A DNA stretch of 64,000 nucleotides, taken from assembly GCF_009708075.1 (NCBI RefSeq), contig NZ_WMBT01000002.1, forward strand, positions 62,001 through 126,000. The letters run 5' to 3'. The notes below the pieces were generated by a model, which saw nothing but the letters and a program-made list of their open reading frames with translations, was not told the DNA's origin and did no database searches. The translations under genes were made by a program, and so were the position numbers. Below are positions 48,395 to 57,074 of this stretch, in pieces. Origin of the DNA: Paracoccus lichenicola. Lineage in GTDB: Bacteria; Pseudomonadota; Alphaproteobacteria; Rhodobacterales; Rhodobacteraceae. The first letter of the stretch is position 1, and each line of letters opens with the position of its first letter.

Positions 48395-48721
48395 TCAGGC
48401 GCCGCGCGGTCCCCACAGGATCAGGGCCGCACCCGCAAGGCAGATCGCGGCGCCCCCCAGATCCCATGGGTCGGGCCGCCGCCCCTCGGCCAGCCACAGC
48501 CATGCCAGGGATGCGGCGATGTAGATGCCGCCATAGGCCGCATAGGCCCGGCCCGCCTGATCGGCGGGGCTAAGCGACAGAAGCCAGGCGAACAGCGCCA
48601 GGGATGCCATGCCGGGCGCCAGCCACAGGGCGGACCGCCCCAGCCGGAACCAGGCCCAGAAGGCGAAGCAACCGGCGATCTCGGCCAGGGCGGCGGCGAT
48701 ATACAGGGCAAGGGCGTGCAT
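48395..48721 (-). CDS. YnfA family membrane protein (UPF0060)
   Basis: A 108-residue, four-helix inner-membrane protein of the YnfA/UPF0060 family, related to small multidrug resistance exporters: [20 protein letters not shown] (conserved E in helix 1), [38 protein letters not shown] and [19 protein letters not shown]. The ATG at 48721 matches the family start. It is convergent with the CsbD-like gene, 3 bases apart. Confidence 0.9.
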   Translation of the reverse strand: MHALALYIAAALAEIAGCFAFWAWFRLGRSALWLAPGMASLALFAWLLSLSPADQAGRAYAAYGGIYIAASLAWLWLAEGRRPDPWDLGGAAICLAGAALILWGPRGA

Positions 48722-48837
48722 CAGACCGCCGATAGCCCGACCGCCGGGCAAGGTCCACCGCCCTTTCCAGTTGCAACAAGCGGCGCCGTCTGCCAGATGC
48801 ACCCCGACGGAAGGGGCAGCATCGAAGGACCGTCGCC

Positions 48838-49725
48838 ATGAACCGCACCTTGAAGATCGCCTTGGGCAGCATCGTGGTCGGCATCGTCGTGCTTGGCCTC
48901 AAGACGCTGGCCTGGCAGATGACGGGATCGGTGGCGCTGTTGTCCGATGCGCTGGAAAGCACCGTCAACGTCGCCACCGCCCTTGCCGCGCTGATCGCCA
49001 TCCGCATCGCCCAGCGGCCCGCGGACCAGAGCCACCCCTACGGCCATCACAAGGCCGAATTCCTGTCCGCCGTGCTGGAAGGCGTGATGATCATCGTCGC
49101 CGCCCTGCTGATCCTGGAAGAAGCCTTTCACGGCATCATGGCGCCCCGTCCGCTGGATGCGCCGCTGGAAGGGCTGCTGGTCAACGTCGCGGCCAGCGGG
49201 ATCAATGCGGCATGGTGCTGGGTGTTGCTGAGCCAGGGCCGCAGGCTCAAATCGCCCGCGTTGGTGGCGGACGGCAAGCACCTGTTGTCGGATGTCGTCA
49301 CCTCGGGCGGGGTGATCGCGGGCGTGCTGCTGGCCATCGTCACGGGCCATGCGATCCTGGACCCGATCCTGGCGGCGGTGGTTGCCGTCAACATCCTGTG
49401 GTCCGGGTGGAAGGTCATGACCGCCTCGCTGGGCGGGCTGATGGACAAGGCGGTGTCGGACGACGTGCTGACCGCGATCCGCAGCACCATCTCGGACCAG
49501 GCGCATGGCGCGATCGAGGCGCATGACCTGCGCACGCGTCACGCGGGCAGCATGACATTCATCGACTTTCATCTGGTCGTGGACGGCGAAACATCGGTGT
49601 CCGAGGCCCATGCGATCTGCGACCGGATCGAATCGGCGCTGAAGCATCGCCTGGACGACGCCCAGATCACCATCCATGTCGAACCCGAACACAAGGCCAA
49701 GCATTCGGGCGTGCTGGTGCTTTAG
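48838..49725 (+). CDS. Cation diffusion facilitator (CDF) metal exporter
   Basis: A 295-residue CDF transporter that exports Zn2+, Fe2+, Mn2+ or a similar divalent ion by proton antiport. Six helices, with [15 protein letters not shown] in TM2, [17 protein letters not shown] in the cytoplasmic loop, and [16 protein letters not shown] with the TM5 metal site; the C-terminal domain has [22 protein letters not shown] lies 8 bases before the ATG. The specific metal is not clear. It overlaps the xthA end by 4 bases. Confidence 0.92.
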   Translation: MNRTLKIALGSIVVGIVVLGLKTLAWQMTGSVALLSDALESTVNVATALAALIAIRIAQRPADQSHPYGHHKAEFLSAVLEGVMIIVAALLILEEAFHGIMAPRPLDAPLEGLLVNVAASGINAAWCWVLLSQGRRLKSPALVADGKHLLSDVVTSGGVIAGVLLAIVTGHAILDPILAAVVAVNILWSGWKVMTASLGGLMDKAVSDDVLTAIRSTISDQAHGAIEAHDLRTRHAGSMTFIDFHLVVDGETSVSEAHAICDRIESALKHRLDDAQITIHVEPEHKAKHSGVLVL

Positions 49726-50507
49726 GCCGCCAGGCGCACCCAGACGGGCACGTGGTCGCTGGGCTTCTCGGCGGCGCGGGCGTCCTTGTCGATGCCGGTT
49801 TCCACCAGCAGGTCGGCGGCTTGCGGCGACAGCAGCAGGTGGTCGATGCGGATGCCGTCGTCGCGCGACCAGGATCCGGCCTGGTAATCCCAGAAGGTGA
49901 ACGGTCCACGCGTGGCCCAGGGGTCGCGGATGCGCACGGCGTCTGTCCAGCCCTGGTTGACGATCCGGCGAAAGGCCGCGCGGCTTTCCAGCAAAAACAG
50001 CGCGTCATCCACCCAGGCCTGCGGGCGGGCAGCGTCGCGGGGTTCGGGGATGACGTTGAAATCGCCCAACATCACCACGGGCATCTCGCCGGCCAGCAAT
50101 TCCGCCGCGCGCTGGCGCAGGCGTTCCATCCAGGCCAGCTTGTAGTCGTATTTCGGCCCCGGCGCCGGGTTGCCGTTAGGCAGATACAGGCCCGCGATGC
50201 GCACGGCCTGGGCGCCCACCACCGTCGCCTCGATATAGCGGGCCTGTTCGTCGGTGTCGTCGCCGGGCAACCCGCGCGTCACGTCCTCCAGCGGCAGCCG
50301 GGACAGGATCGCCACGCCGTTGAAGCCCTTTTGCCCGTGGGTTTCGACGGTCCAGCCCAGATCCTCGAAATGCTGGCGGGGAAAGCCCTCGTCCACCGAC
50401 TTGATTTCCTGCAGGACGACCAGATCGGCGCCCGATCCGGCCAGCCAGTCGGTCAGCGCGGGGATGCGGGCCTTGACGCCGTTGATGTTGAATGTCGCAA
50501 TCTTCAT
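49722..50507 (-). CDS. xthA: Exodeoxyribonuclease III (AP endonuclease) XthA
   Basis: A 261-residue endonuclease/exonuclease/phosphatase-fold enzyme for base-excision repair. Motifs: MKIATFNINGVKARIPALTD, VLQEIKSVDEGFP with the metal Glu, VVMLGDFNVIP, RIDHLLLSPQ and the final KPSDHVPVWVRLA with the catalytic His. The ATG at 50507 gives the family N-terminus; 22 codons upstream are not conserved. Confidence 0.94.
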   Translation of the reverse strand: MKIATFNINGVKARIPALTDWLAGSGADLVVLQEIKSVDEGFPRQHFEDLGWTVETHGQKGFNGVAILSRLPLEDVTRGLPGDDTDEQARYIEATVVGAQAVRIAGLYLPNGNPAPGPKYDYKLAWMERLRQRAAELLAGEMPVVMLGDFNVIPEPRDAARPQAWVDDALFLLESRAAFRRIVNQGWTDAVRIRDPWATRGPFTFWDYQAGSWSRDDGIRIDHLLLSPQAADLLVETGIDKDARAAEKPSDHVPVWVRLAA

Positions 50508-50571
50508 GGCCGCATCTTTATCCGCCGTCCCGCGATTGGCAACCACGGGCGGGACAGATGCGTTCACCCCC

Positions 50572-51225
50572 ATGCATCGCCTGTTCGCCCTGCTTCTGAT
50601 CGTCGCGACCGCCCTGCCCGCCTGGGGTCAGGACCCGCCGCGCGCGGGCCTGATGTGGAACCGCAGCGGGTTGCCCGCGACGTTGCCGCTGGTCGTCCAG
50701 ACCATGCCGGGGCGGGACTATGTCGTCTTCCTGGCCCCGCCCCAAGGCGGCGATCCGGTGATGGCGGGCTTTATCCAGGGCGGCACGTTCTTCCGCCTGC
50801 TGGTGCCGCCCGGCACATGGGCCGTCCGCTTCGCCCATGGCCGCGACTGGCAGGGCGAGGATGAGCTGTTCGGACCCGCAACGGAATGGATCGGCCTGGA
50901 CCAGCCCTTGACCTTCGAGGCGGGGGTCGCGCGCAGGCAGGGCCATCTTATCCGGCTGATGGAAAGCGACGGGCAGGTCGAAGTTGCGTCCCAAGGCCCC
51001 CTGGACATCTGCCAGGGTCTGACCGTCACGACCGAGATCGACAGGCGGGACGAGAGTGATGAAGACCGCGAGGCGCTGAACCTTCTGCCCGCGCTGGGCC
51101 TTCAGGATCTGCGCGACGACTTCGACACCTTCCCGCGCAGCGATTTCAACCGCCTGCCCGCCCCCGGCCTGCGCCGGATCGAGACAGAGCTGGACACCCG
51201 CAGCCGGGTCTGTCCGCTAGATTGA
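50572..51225 (+). CDS. Exported protein of unknown function
   Basis: A 217-residue protein with a signal peptide (MHRLFALLLIVATALPAWG cut before QD). The mature part is beta-rich (YVVFLAPPQGGDPVMAGFI, then FFRLLVPPGTWAVRFAHGRD) with a charged C-terminal stretch (RRDESDEDREALNLL). I do not recognise a family. The two Cys are in LDICQGL and RVCPLD. The 3' end overlaps the erpA-like gene by 9 bases, tail to tail. Confidence 0.65.
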   Translation: MHRLFALLLIVATALPAWGQDPPRAGLMWNRSGLPATLPLVVQTMPGRDYVVFLAPPQGGDPVMAGFIQGGTFFRLLVPPGTWAVRFAHGRDWQGEDELFGPATEWIGLDQPLTFEAGVARRQGHLIRLMESDGQVEVASQGPLDICQGLTVTTEIDRRDESDEDREALNLLPALGLQDLRDDFDTFPRSDFNRLPAPGLRRIETELDTRSRVCPLD

Positions 51226-51540
51226 AAACGACGTGCCGCAGCCGCAGCTGCTGGAGGCGTTTGGGTTGTCGATGACGAAGCGCGCGCCGATCAGTTCGTC
51301 GGCAAAGTCGATGGTGGCGCCCGCCAGATAGGGCAGCGACACGGGATCCACGACAACCTTCTGCCCCGCGCTTTCCAGCACCAGATCATCGGCCTCGGCC
51401 CGGTCCAGGCGGATGTCGTATTGGAAACCCGAACAGCCGCCGCCCGACACGGCCACGCGCAGGGGCTTGGCATCCCCGGAATCGTTGATCTGGGCCAGCT
51501 TGGCGAAGGCGCGTTCGGTGACTTTCGGCGGCAGGTTCAT
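51217..51540 (-). CDS. erpA: Iron-sulfur cluster insertion protein (ErpA/IscA family)
   Basis: A 107-residue A-type Fe-S carrier: KVTERAFAKLAQI, then SGGGCSGFQYDIRLD and the terminal SSCGCGTSFSI, giving the three conserved Cys. These proteins pass Fe-S clusters to apo-enzymes; this could serve formate dehydrogenase and other local Fe-S proteins. Subtype (ErpA vs IscA) is judged from the C-terminal CGCGTSF and the lack of isc/suf neighbours. Confidence 0.88.
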   Translation of the reverse strand: MNLPPKVTERAFAKLAQINDSGDAKPLRVAVSGGGCSGFQYDIRLDRAEADDLVLESAGQKVVVDPVSLPYLAGATIDFADELIGARFVIDNPNASSSCGCGTSFSI

Positions 51541-51615
51541 GGGGCGTTCCCGTTTTCGTCGTCAGTCCCTAAATATAGGGTCAAGCGCACCCGTTGCAAG
51601 GAAGGCCCTGCCCCC

Positions 51616-52776
51616 GTGAATGCCCCCCATGCCTGCCATCCCGACGCCAGCCGCGGGCGGCTGCACCCCGAACGGATGTCCACCTTTCGCAGCCCCTGGC
51701 AGCGCGACCGCGACCGCATCATCCATTCCAGCGCCTTCCGCCGCCTGAAGCACAAGACCCAGGTTTTCGTGGAACACGACGGCGAGGCCTATCGCGGCGA
51801 CTATTTCCGCACCCGCCTGACCCACACGATCGAGGTGGCCCAGGTCGCCCGCACCATCGCGGGCGCCTTGGGCCTGAACACCGATCTGGCCGAAACCGTG
51901 GCCTTGGCGCATGACCTGGGCCACCCCCCTTTCGGCCATACCGGAGAGGATGCCTTGGCCGCGCTGATGCAGCCTTATGGCGGCTTCGACCACAACGCCC
52001 AGGCCTTGCGGATCGTCACCCGGCTGGAACGCCATTACGCCGATTTCGACGGGCTGAACCTGACCTGGGAGGCGCTGGAGGGGATCGCCAAGCACAACGG
52101 CCCCGTCACCGGCCCCCTGCCCTATGCCCTGGCCGAGGTGAACGCCCAGTGGGATCTGGAACTGCACACCAATGCCAGCGCCGAGGCTCAGGTGGCCGCG
52201 GTGGCCGACGACGTGGCCTATAACCACCACGACCTGCACGACGGCCTGCGCGCCGAACTGTTCACCGAGGACGAACTGGCCGAACTGCCTGTCGTCGGCC
52301 CGGCTTTCGCCGAGGTGGACCGGCTTTACCCCGGCCTCGACCCCACCCGCCGCCGGTACGAGGCGCTGCGCCGCGTGTTCGGCGTCATGGTGGAAGACGT
52401 GATCGCCGTGGCGCAGAACCGCCTGGCCGGGTTGCAGCCGCAATCGGCGCAGGAAATCCGCGACATGGACGGACCGATCATCCGGTTTTCCAAGCCGCTG
52501 TATCAGAACATCAAGGCGATCAAGTCCTTTCTGTTCACGCGCATGTATCGCGCGCCTTCGGTCGTGGTGGAGCGTAGCAACGTCACCGCCATGCTGAACG
52601 ACCTGTTCCCGCTGTTCCTGCACGACCCCGGCCAGATGCCCGACCACTGGTGCCGCGTCGCGCGCGAGGCAGGGGACGAGACGCAATGCGCCCGTGTCGT
52701 TCTTGATTACGTGGCAGGCATGACTGACCGCTTTGCCATCGCCGAACACCAGCGGCTGTTCCCGAACCGCCGATAA
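51616..52776 (+). CDS. dgt: Deoxyguanosinetriphosphate triphosphohydrolase-like protein
   Basis: A 386-residue HD-domain dNTPase of the dGTPase type 2 subfamily: STFRSPWQRDRDRIIHSSAF, KHKTQVFV, TRLTHTIEVAQVARTIAGA with the first metal His, and LAHDLGHPPFGHTGEDAL with the HD pair. It hydrolyses dNTPs to nucleosides and triphosphate. Starts on GTG at 51616 with AAGGAAGG about 9 bases upstream; the upstream open frame overlaps the erpA promoter and coding region. Confidence 0.9.
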   Translation: MNAPHACHPDASRGRLHPERMSTFRSPWQRDRDRIIHSSAFRRLKHKTQVFVEHDGEAYRGDYFRTRLTHTIEVAQVARTIAGALGLNTDLAETVALAHDLGHPPFGHTGEDALAALMQPYGGFDHNAQALRIVTRLERHYADFDGLNLTWEALEGIAKHNGPVTGPLPYALAEVNAQWDLELHTNASAEAQVAAVADDVAYNHHDLHDGLRAELFTEDELAELPVVGPAFAEVDRLYPGLDPTRRRYEALRRVFGVMVEDVIAVAQNRLAGLQPQSAQEIRDMDGPIIRFSKPLYQNIKAIKSFLFTRMYRAPSVVVERSNVTAMLNDLFPLFLHDPGQMPDHWCRVAREAGDETQCARVVLDYVAGMTDRFAIAEHQRLFPNRR

Positions 52777-52846
52777 TCGCGCCCCGTTGAACCTAAGGCT
52801 TGCCCCGGCGTTTGACCTGCGAAAGCATGAACGCATGGAGGACAGC

Positions 52847-53269
52847 ATGTTCACACGAAGCGGATCGGCCACCTGGCAAGGCGGGCTGAAGGACGGCACG
52901 GGCACGGTATCGACGCAGTCGGGCGCGCTGACGGATCTGCCCTATGGCTTCAACACCCGCTTCGCCGACGAACCCGGCACCAACCCCGAGGAACTGATCG
53001 GCGCGGCCCATGCGTCCTGCTTCAGCATGGCGCTGTCGAACCTGCTGTCGGGCGCCGGCATCGGCGGCATCTCGATCCGGACGACCTCGAAGATCACCCT
53101 GGAAAAGGACGGCGACGGCTTCACCGTGACCAAGGCGCATCTGGAAACGACCATCTCGGCCGACGCCGACCGGACGCAGATCGAGGATCTGGCGCAAAAG
53201 GCCAAGGCCGGTTGCCCGATCTCGAAGCTGCTGAACGCCGAGGTCACGATGAACGCGACGGTCGCCTGA
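52847..53269 (+). CDS. OsmC-family peroxiredoxin
   Basis: A 140-residue OsmC/Ohr protein that reduces organic peroxides with a Cys pair. The first Cys is in AAHASCFSMALSNLL and the second in AKAGCPISKLL; the N-terminal LTDLPYGFNTRFADEPGTNP matches the OsmC subfamily. The ATG at 52847 has GGAGG 5 bases upstream, which decides against the in-frame ATG at 52835. The stop overlaps the transglutaminase-like start (TGATG). Confidence 0.92.
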   Translation: MFTRSGSATWQGGLKDGTGTVSTQSGALTDLPYGFNTRFADEPGTNPEELIGAAHASCFSMALSNLLSGAGIGGISIRTTSKITLEKDGDGFTVTKAHLETTISADADRTQIEDLAQKAKAGCPISKLLNAEVTMNATVA

Positions 53270-54111
53270 TGCGCATCAGGATCGGGTACGAGATGACGAT
53301 CGAGGTGCCGCAGGCCACGCCGCTGATCGCGCTGACCACCCCGGAACCGGCACGCCACCGCGACTATGTCTTTCCCGAGGATCTGAGAACGACGCCCCAT
53401 GTCCCGGTCCAGAACTATGTCGATCGGTTCGGCAATATCTGCCGCCGCATGGTGGCGCCGGCAGGCAGTTTCACGCTTTACAGCGACATCACCCTTTCCG
53501 ATCCCGGCAGGCTGGACGAGGCCGATTTCAGCGCCCCCGAATGGCCGGTCGAGGCGCTGCCGTCCGAGGTGCTGGGCTTCCTCACCGCCTCGCGCTATGT
53601 CGAGACCGATCTGGTCAGCGACGAGGCCTGGGCCTTGTTCGGCCAGGTCGCGCCGGGCTGGAACCGGGTCCAGCATGTCATCGATCATGTCAACGGCAGC
53701 ATGGTCTTCGACTATAAGCTTGCTTCGCAATACCGCACGGCGGCAAGCGCCCGAAGCGACGGGGTCGCCGTCTGCCGCGACTTCGCGCATCTGGCGCTGG
53801 CCTATCTGCGGGCGCTGAACATTCCGGCGCGTTACGTCAACGGCTATGTGGGCGACATCGGCGTGCCCAAGTCCGCATCGCCCATGGATTTCGCCGCCTG
53901 GATCGAGGTGTTCCTGGGCGGCAAGTGGTGGACCTTCGATCCCCGCAACAACCAGCGCCGCATCGGCCGGGTGGTCGTCGCGCGCGGCATGGACGCGGCC
54001 GACGTGCCGCTGATCAACAGCTTCGGTCCCCATGCCCTGACCGGCTTTCGTGTCTGGTGCCATCCGGTCGATGAGGCGGGGAACGAACTGGACGGAATGC
54101 TGTTCGGCTGA
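53269..54111 (+). CDS. Transglutaminase-like (papain-fold) protein
   Basis: A 280-residue cytoplasmic protein of the transglutaminase-like superfamily: an N-terminal beta region, then the core with Cys169 in GVAVCRDFAHLALAYLRALN and Asp224 in WWTFDPRNNQRRIGRV. The His of the usual Cys-His-Asp triad, normally in an xHAWxE context, is Ala209 in MDFAAWIEVF. The subfamily is widespread in alphaproteobacteria, with predicted peptidase or amidase roles; activity here needs another His. Coupled to OsmC by 1 base. Confidence 0.85.
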   Translation: MRIRIGYEMTIEVPQATPLIALTTPEPARHRDYVFPEDLRTTPHVPVQNYVDRFGNICRRMVAPAGSFTLYSDITLSDPGRLDEADFSAPEWPVEALPSEVLGFLTASRYVETDLVSDEAWALFGQVAPGWNRVQHVIDHVNGSMVFDYKLASQYRTAASARSDGVAVCRDFAHLALAYLRALNIPARYVNGYVGDIGVPKSASPMDFAAWIEVFLGGKWWTFDPRNNQRRIGRVVVARGMDAADVPLINSFGPHALTGFRVWCHPVDEAGNELDGMLFG

Positions 54112-54168
54112 CCTTGCCATCCGGGCCGCCGCATGGCCTTCTGCGCCCTGACGCAACAGGGGCAGACC

Positions 54169-55059
54169 ATGCGGTTCCACGGCCTTTCCGCCTTTCCGAT
54201 CACCCCCGCCGATGCCGATGGGCAGGTGCTGGCGCGCGACCTGCGCCGGATCGTCCGGCGTGCAGCAGATGAAGGGGTCGATTCGATCTGCGTGCTGGGC
54301 AGTGCGGGTGGCTTCGCCTATCTGGATCCCGATCAGCGCCGTGCCGCGGTGGACGCGGCGTTGGCCGAACTGGACGGCGCCCTGCCCCTGATCGTCGGCG
54401 TGGGCGCGCTGCGCACGGACACCGCCGTGTCGCTGGCCCGCCACGCCAAGGCCGCCGGGGCGGATGCGCTGCTGGTCCCGCCCATATCCTATACCCCTCT
54501 GACGGATGATGAGGTTTTCGCCCATTACGCCGCCATCGCCCAGGGGGGCGGCCTGCCGGTCTGCATCTACAACAACCCGACCACGACGCATTTCACGTTC
54601 TCGCCCGATCTGCTGGTCCGCTTGTCCGCCATCCCGCGGATCTGCGCGGTCAAGATGCCCCTTCCCGCCCATGGCGATTTCGGGGCCGAGATCGCGGATC
54701 TGCGCGCCCGCCTGCCGCAGGGCTTTTCCATCGGCTACAGCGGCGACTGGGGCTGCGCGGGCGCGATGCTGGCGGGGGCCGATGCCTTCTACAGCGTGGC
54801 GGCGGGCACCTGGCCCGCCCCGATGCTGCGCCTGGTCCGGGCCGCGCAAGCGGGCGACGGGGCGGAAACCGCGCGGATCGACGCGGCCTTCCAACCACTG
54901 TGGTCGCTGTTCCGGCAATGCGGCAGCTTTCGCGTGGTCCATCGCGCGGCCAACCTGCTGGGCCTATCCGACGCGCAGCCGCCGCGTCCCATCCTGCCGC
55001 TGGCGCCCGATCACGACGCGGCCTTGCGCGACGCCATAGCCGCGCTGGACACGATCTGA
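54169..55059 (+). CDS. DapA/NanA-family aldolase (dihydrodipicolinate synthase-like)
   Basis: A 296-residue class I TIM-barrel aldolase: the Schiff-base Lys is K162 in ICAVKMP and the Tyr is Y134 in VCIYNNPTTT. The G-S/T-T motif is changed (LGSAGGFAYLD, not GTTGE), so it is probably not the lysine-biosynthesis DapA; a keto-acid or sugar-acid aldolase is more likely. The start at 54169 has AGGGGC 6 bases upstream. Confidence 0.85.
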   Translation: MRFHGLSAFPITPADADGQVLARDLRRIVRRAADEGVDSICVLGSAGGFAYLDPDQRRAAVDAALAELDGALPLIVGVGALRTDTAVSLARHAKAAGADALLVPPISYTPLTDDEVFAHYAAIAQGGGLPVCIYNNPTTTHFTFSPDLLVRLSAIPRICAVKMPLPAHGDFGAEIADLRARLPQGFSIGYSGDWGCAGAMLAGADAFYSVAAGTWPAPMLRLVRAAQAGDGAETARIDAAFQPLWSLFRQCGSFRVVHRAANLLGLSDAQPPRPILPLAPDHDAALRDAIAALDTI

Positions 55060-55140
55060 CCTGCGGCATACCGTTGCATACCGATTGCCTATCCCTGCGG
55101 CGGCGGCTAGAACCGCGCCAAACCGCGAGGGAGCCTTCCG

Positions 55141-56535
55141 ATGACCAAGACCCGCACAGAGACCGACAGCTTCGGCCCGCTGGAGGTTGATGCCAGCAAA
55201 TACTGGGGCGCGCAAACGCAGCGGTCCATCCAGAACTTCCCCATCGGTTGGGAACGCCAGCCTGTCGCGATCATCCGCGCGTTGGGCGCGATCAAGCTGG
55301 CGGCGGCGCGGGTGAACCAGGCCAACGGTGATCTGGACCCCGCCATCGGCAAGGCCATGGAACAGGCCGCGACCGAGGTGTTCGAGGGCAAGTTCGACGA
55401 CAACTTCCCGCTGGTGGTTTGGCAGACCGGATCCGGCACCCAGTCGAACATGAACGCGAACGAGGTGATTTCCAACCGCGCCATCGAGATCCTGGGCGGC
55501 GAGCTGGGGTCGAAAAAGCCGGTCCACCCGAACGACCATGTGAACATGGGCCAGTCGTCCAACGACACCTTCCCGACGGCGATGCACGTGGCCATCGGCA
55601 TGATGGCGCGCGACACGCTGATCCCCGGCCTGGAAAAGCTGCACAAGGCGCTGGACGCCAAGGCGCAGGAGTTCAAGGACATCATCAAGATCGGCCGCAC
55701 CCACACCCAGGACGCGACGCCGCTGACGCTGGGCCAGGAATTCGGCGGCTATGCCCACCAGGTCGCCAAGGGGATCGAGCGGATCAAGCTTGCCCTGACC
55801 GACATCCATGAACTGGCCCAGGGCGGCACCGCCGTGGGCACCGGGCTGAACACGAAAAAGGGTTGGGACACCGCCATCGCGGCGGAAATCGCCCGGATCA
55901 CCGGCCTGCCCTTCGTCACCGCCCCCAACAAGTTCGAGGCCTTGGCCGCGCATGACGCGATGGTCTTCTTCTCGGGCGCGCTGAAGACGGTGGCGGCGTC
56001 CTTGTTCAAGATCGCGAACGACATGCGCCTGCTGGGATCGGGTCCGCGGTCCGGCCTGGGCGAGCTGATCCTGCCGGAAAACGAACCCGGATCCTCGATC
56101 ATGCCGGGCAAGGTCAACCCCACCCAGGCCGAGGCGCTGACCATGGTTTGCGCCCATGTCATGGGCAATGACGCGGCGGTCGGATTCGCCGGGTCGCAGG
56201 GCCATTTCGAGCTGAACGTCTATAACCCGATGATGTCCTATAACGTGCTGCAATCCATGCAGCTTCTGGGAGACGCGGCCGGCAGCTTCACCGACAACAT
56301 GGTGGTGGGCACCCAGGCCAACGTGGCCCGCATCGACAAGCTGATGAAGGAATCGCTGATGCTGGTGACGGCCCTGGCGCCGACCATCGGCTATGACAAC
56401 GCCACCAAGGTCGCCAAGACCGCCCACAAGAACGGCACCACCTTGCGCGAGGAAGCCATCGCCCTGGGCTTCGTGGACGGCGAGACCTTCGACCGCGTCG
56501 TCCGCCCCGAGGAGATGATCGGCCCCAAGGGCTGA
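55141..56535 (+). CDS. fumC: Fumarate hydratase class II FumC
   Basis: A 464-residue oxygen-stable fumarase of the TCA cycle. Hallmarks: [21 protein letters not shown] at the N-terminus, [14 protein letters not shown] [37 protein letters not shown], and the superfamily loop [15 protein letters not shown] with the catalytic Ser. Full length. A strong terminator hairpin follows. Confidence 0.96.
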   Translation: MTKTRTETDSFGPLEVDASKYWGAQTQRSIQNFPIGWERQPVAIIRALGAIKLAAARVNQANGDLDPAIGKAMEQAATEVFEGKFDDNFPLVVWQTGSGTQSNMNANEVISNRAIEILGGELGSKKPVHPNDHVNMGQSSNDTFPTAMHVAIGMMARDTLIPGLEKLHKALDAKAQEFKDIIKIGRTHTQDATPLTLGQEFGGYAHQVAKGIERIKLALTDIHELAQGGTAVGTGLNTKKGWDTAIAAEIARITGLPFVTAPNKFEALAAHDAMVFFSGALKTVAASLFKIANDMRLLGSGPRSGLGELILPENEPGSSIMPGKVNPTQAEALTMVCAHVMGNDAAVGFAGSQGHFELNVYNPMMSYNVLQSMQLLGDAAGSFTDNMVVGTQANVARIDKLMKESLMLVTALAPTIGYDNATKVAKTAHKNGTTLREEAIALGFVDGETFDRVVRPEEMIGPKG

Positions 56536-56558
56536 TCGGCGCTTGACCGCATCGGGAT

Positions 56559-56587
56559 GGGGCGCGGTATGATGACCGCGCCCCTTT
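56559..56587 (+). terminator. Rho-independent terminator after fumC
   Basis: A perfect 10-base-pair GC-rich stem (56559-56568 with 56575-56584), loop ATGATG, then TTT. It lies 23 bases after the fumC stop and ends 13 bases before the DUF4169 start. Confidence 0.75.
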
Positions 56588-56600
56588 CCGTCGGACCCGC

Positions 56601-56792
56601 ATGACCAAGATCATCAACCTGCGCCAAGCCCGCAAGCAGCGCGACCGCGACGCGAAACGCGCGGCGGGCGATGCGAACGCGGCCAAATACGGCGAGGGCA
56701 AGCCCCTGCGCGAGGCGCGCGAGGCCGAGGCGGACCGCGCCGCCCGCGCGCTTGACGCGCATCGCCGCGACGACGCGCCAGACGATGATTGA
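56601..56792 (+). CDS. DUF4169 family small basic protein
   Basis: A 63-residue, highly charged protein: MTKIINLRQARKQRDRDAKR, then Arg/Ala/Glu-rich helices. DUF4169 proteins occur beside ribbon-helix-helix genes in Rhodobacterales and Rhizobiales; no function is established. It overlaps the RHH gene by 8 bases. Confidence 0.85.
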   Translation: MTKIINLRQARKQRDRDAKRAAGDANAAKYGEGKPLREAREAEADRAARALDAHRRDDAPDDD

Positions 56793-57060
56793 CCTGCCGC
56801 CCATGACCCCGCCGCTGAAGCGGTCGGTGACGATCGACGGGCACCGCACCTCGGTCTCGTTGGAGGACGCGTTCTGGCGCGGCGTGGCCGAGGCCGCCCG
56901 CGCGCGCGGCATGACCCGGGCGGACCTGATCGGCCAGATCGACCATGCCCGCCCGCCCGAGGTGGGATTGGCGACCGCGCTGCGGCTGTTCGTGGTGGCG
57001 GAATTGCGTCCCGCGAAGGCCGGGGGCGCTTCGCCCCCCGGACCCCCCGAGGATATTTAG
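56785..57060 (+). CDS. Ribbon-helix-helix (RHH_4) domain protein
   Basis: A 91-residue protein with an RHH_4-type domain: KRSVTIDGHRTSVSLEDAFW, the strand for DNA contact, followed by GVAEAARARGMTRADLIGQI. It may be a transcription factor. ATG at 56785 overlaps the DUF4169 end, so the pair are co-translated. The C-terminus (GGASPPGPPEDI) runs to within 15 bases of the pheT stop on the other strand. Confidence 0.87.
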   Translation: MIDLPPMTPPLKRSVTIDGHRTSVSLEDAFWRGVAEAARARGMTRADLIGQIDHARPPEVGLATALRLFVVAELRPAKAGGASPPGPPEDI

Positions 57061-57074
57061 GCAAAGGTGAAGGA

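Noticed and set aside
48770..48777. GTTGCAAC palindrome upstream of the CDF gene as a metal-regulator site
   Set aside because: Eight bases is too short and common to support; no Zur, Fur or MntR-like motif.
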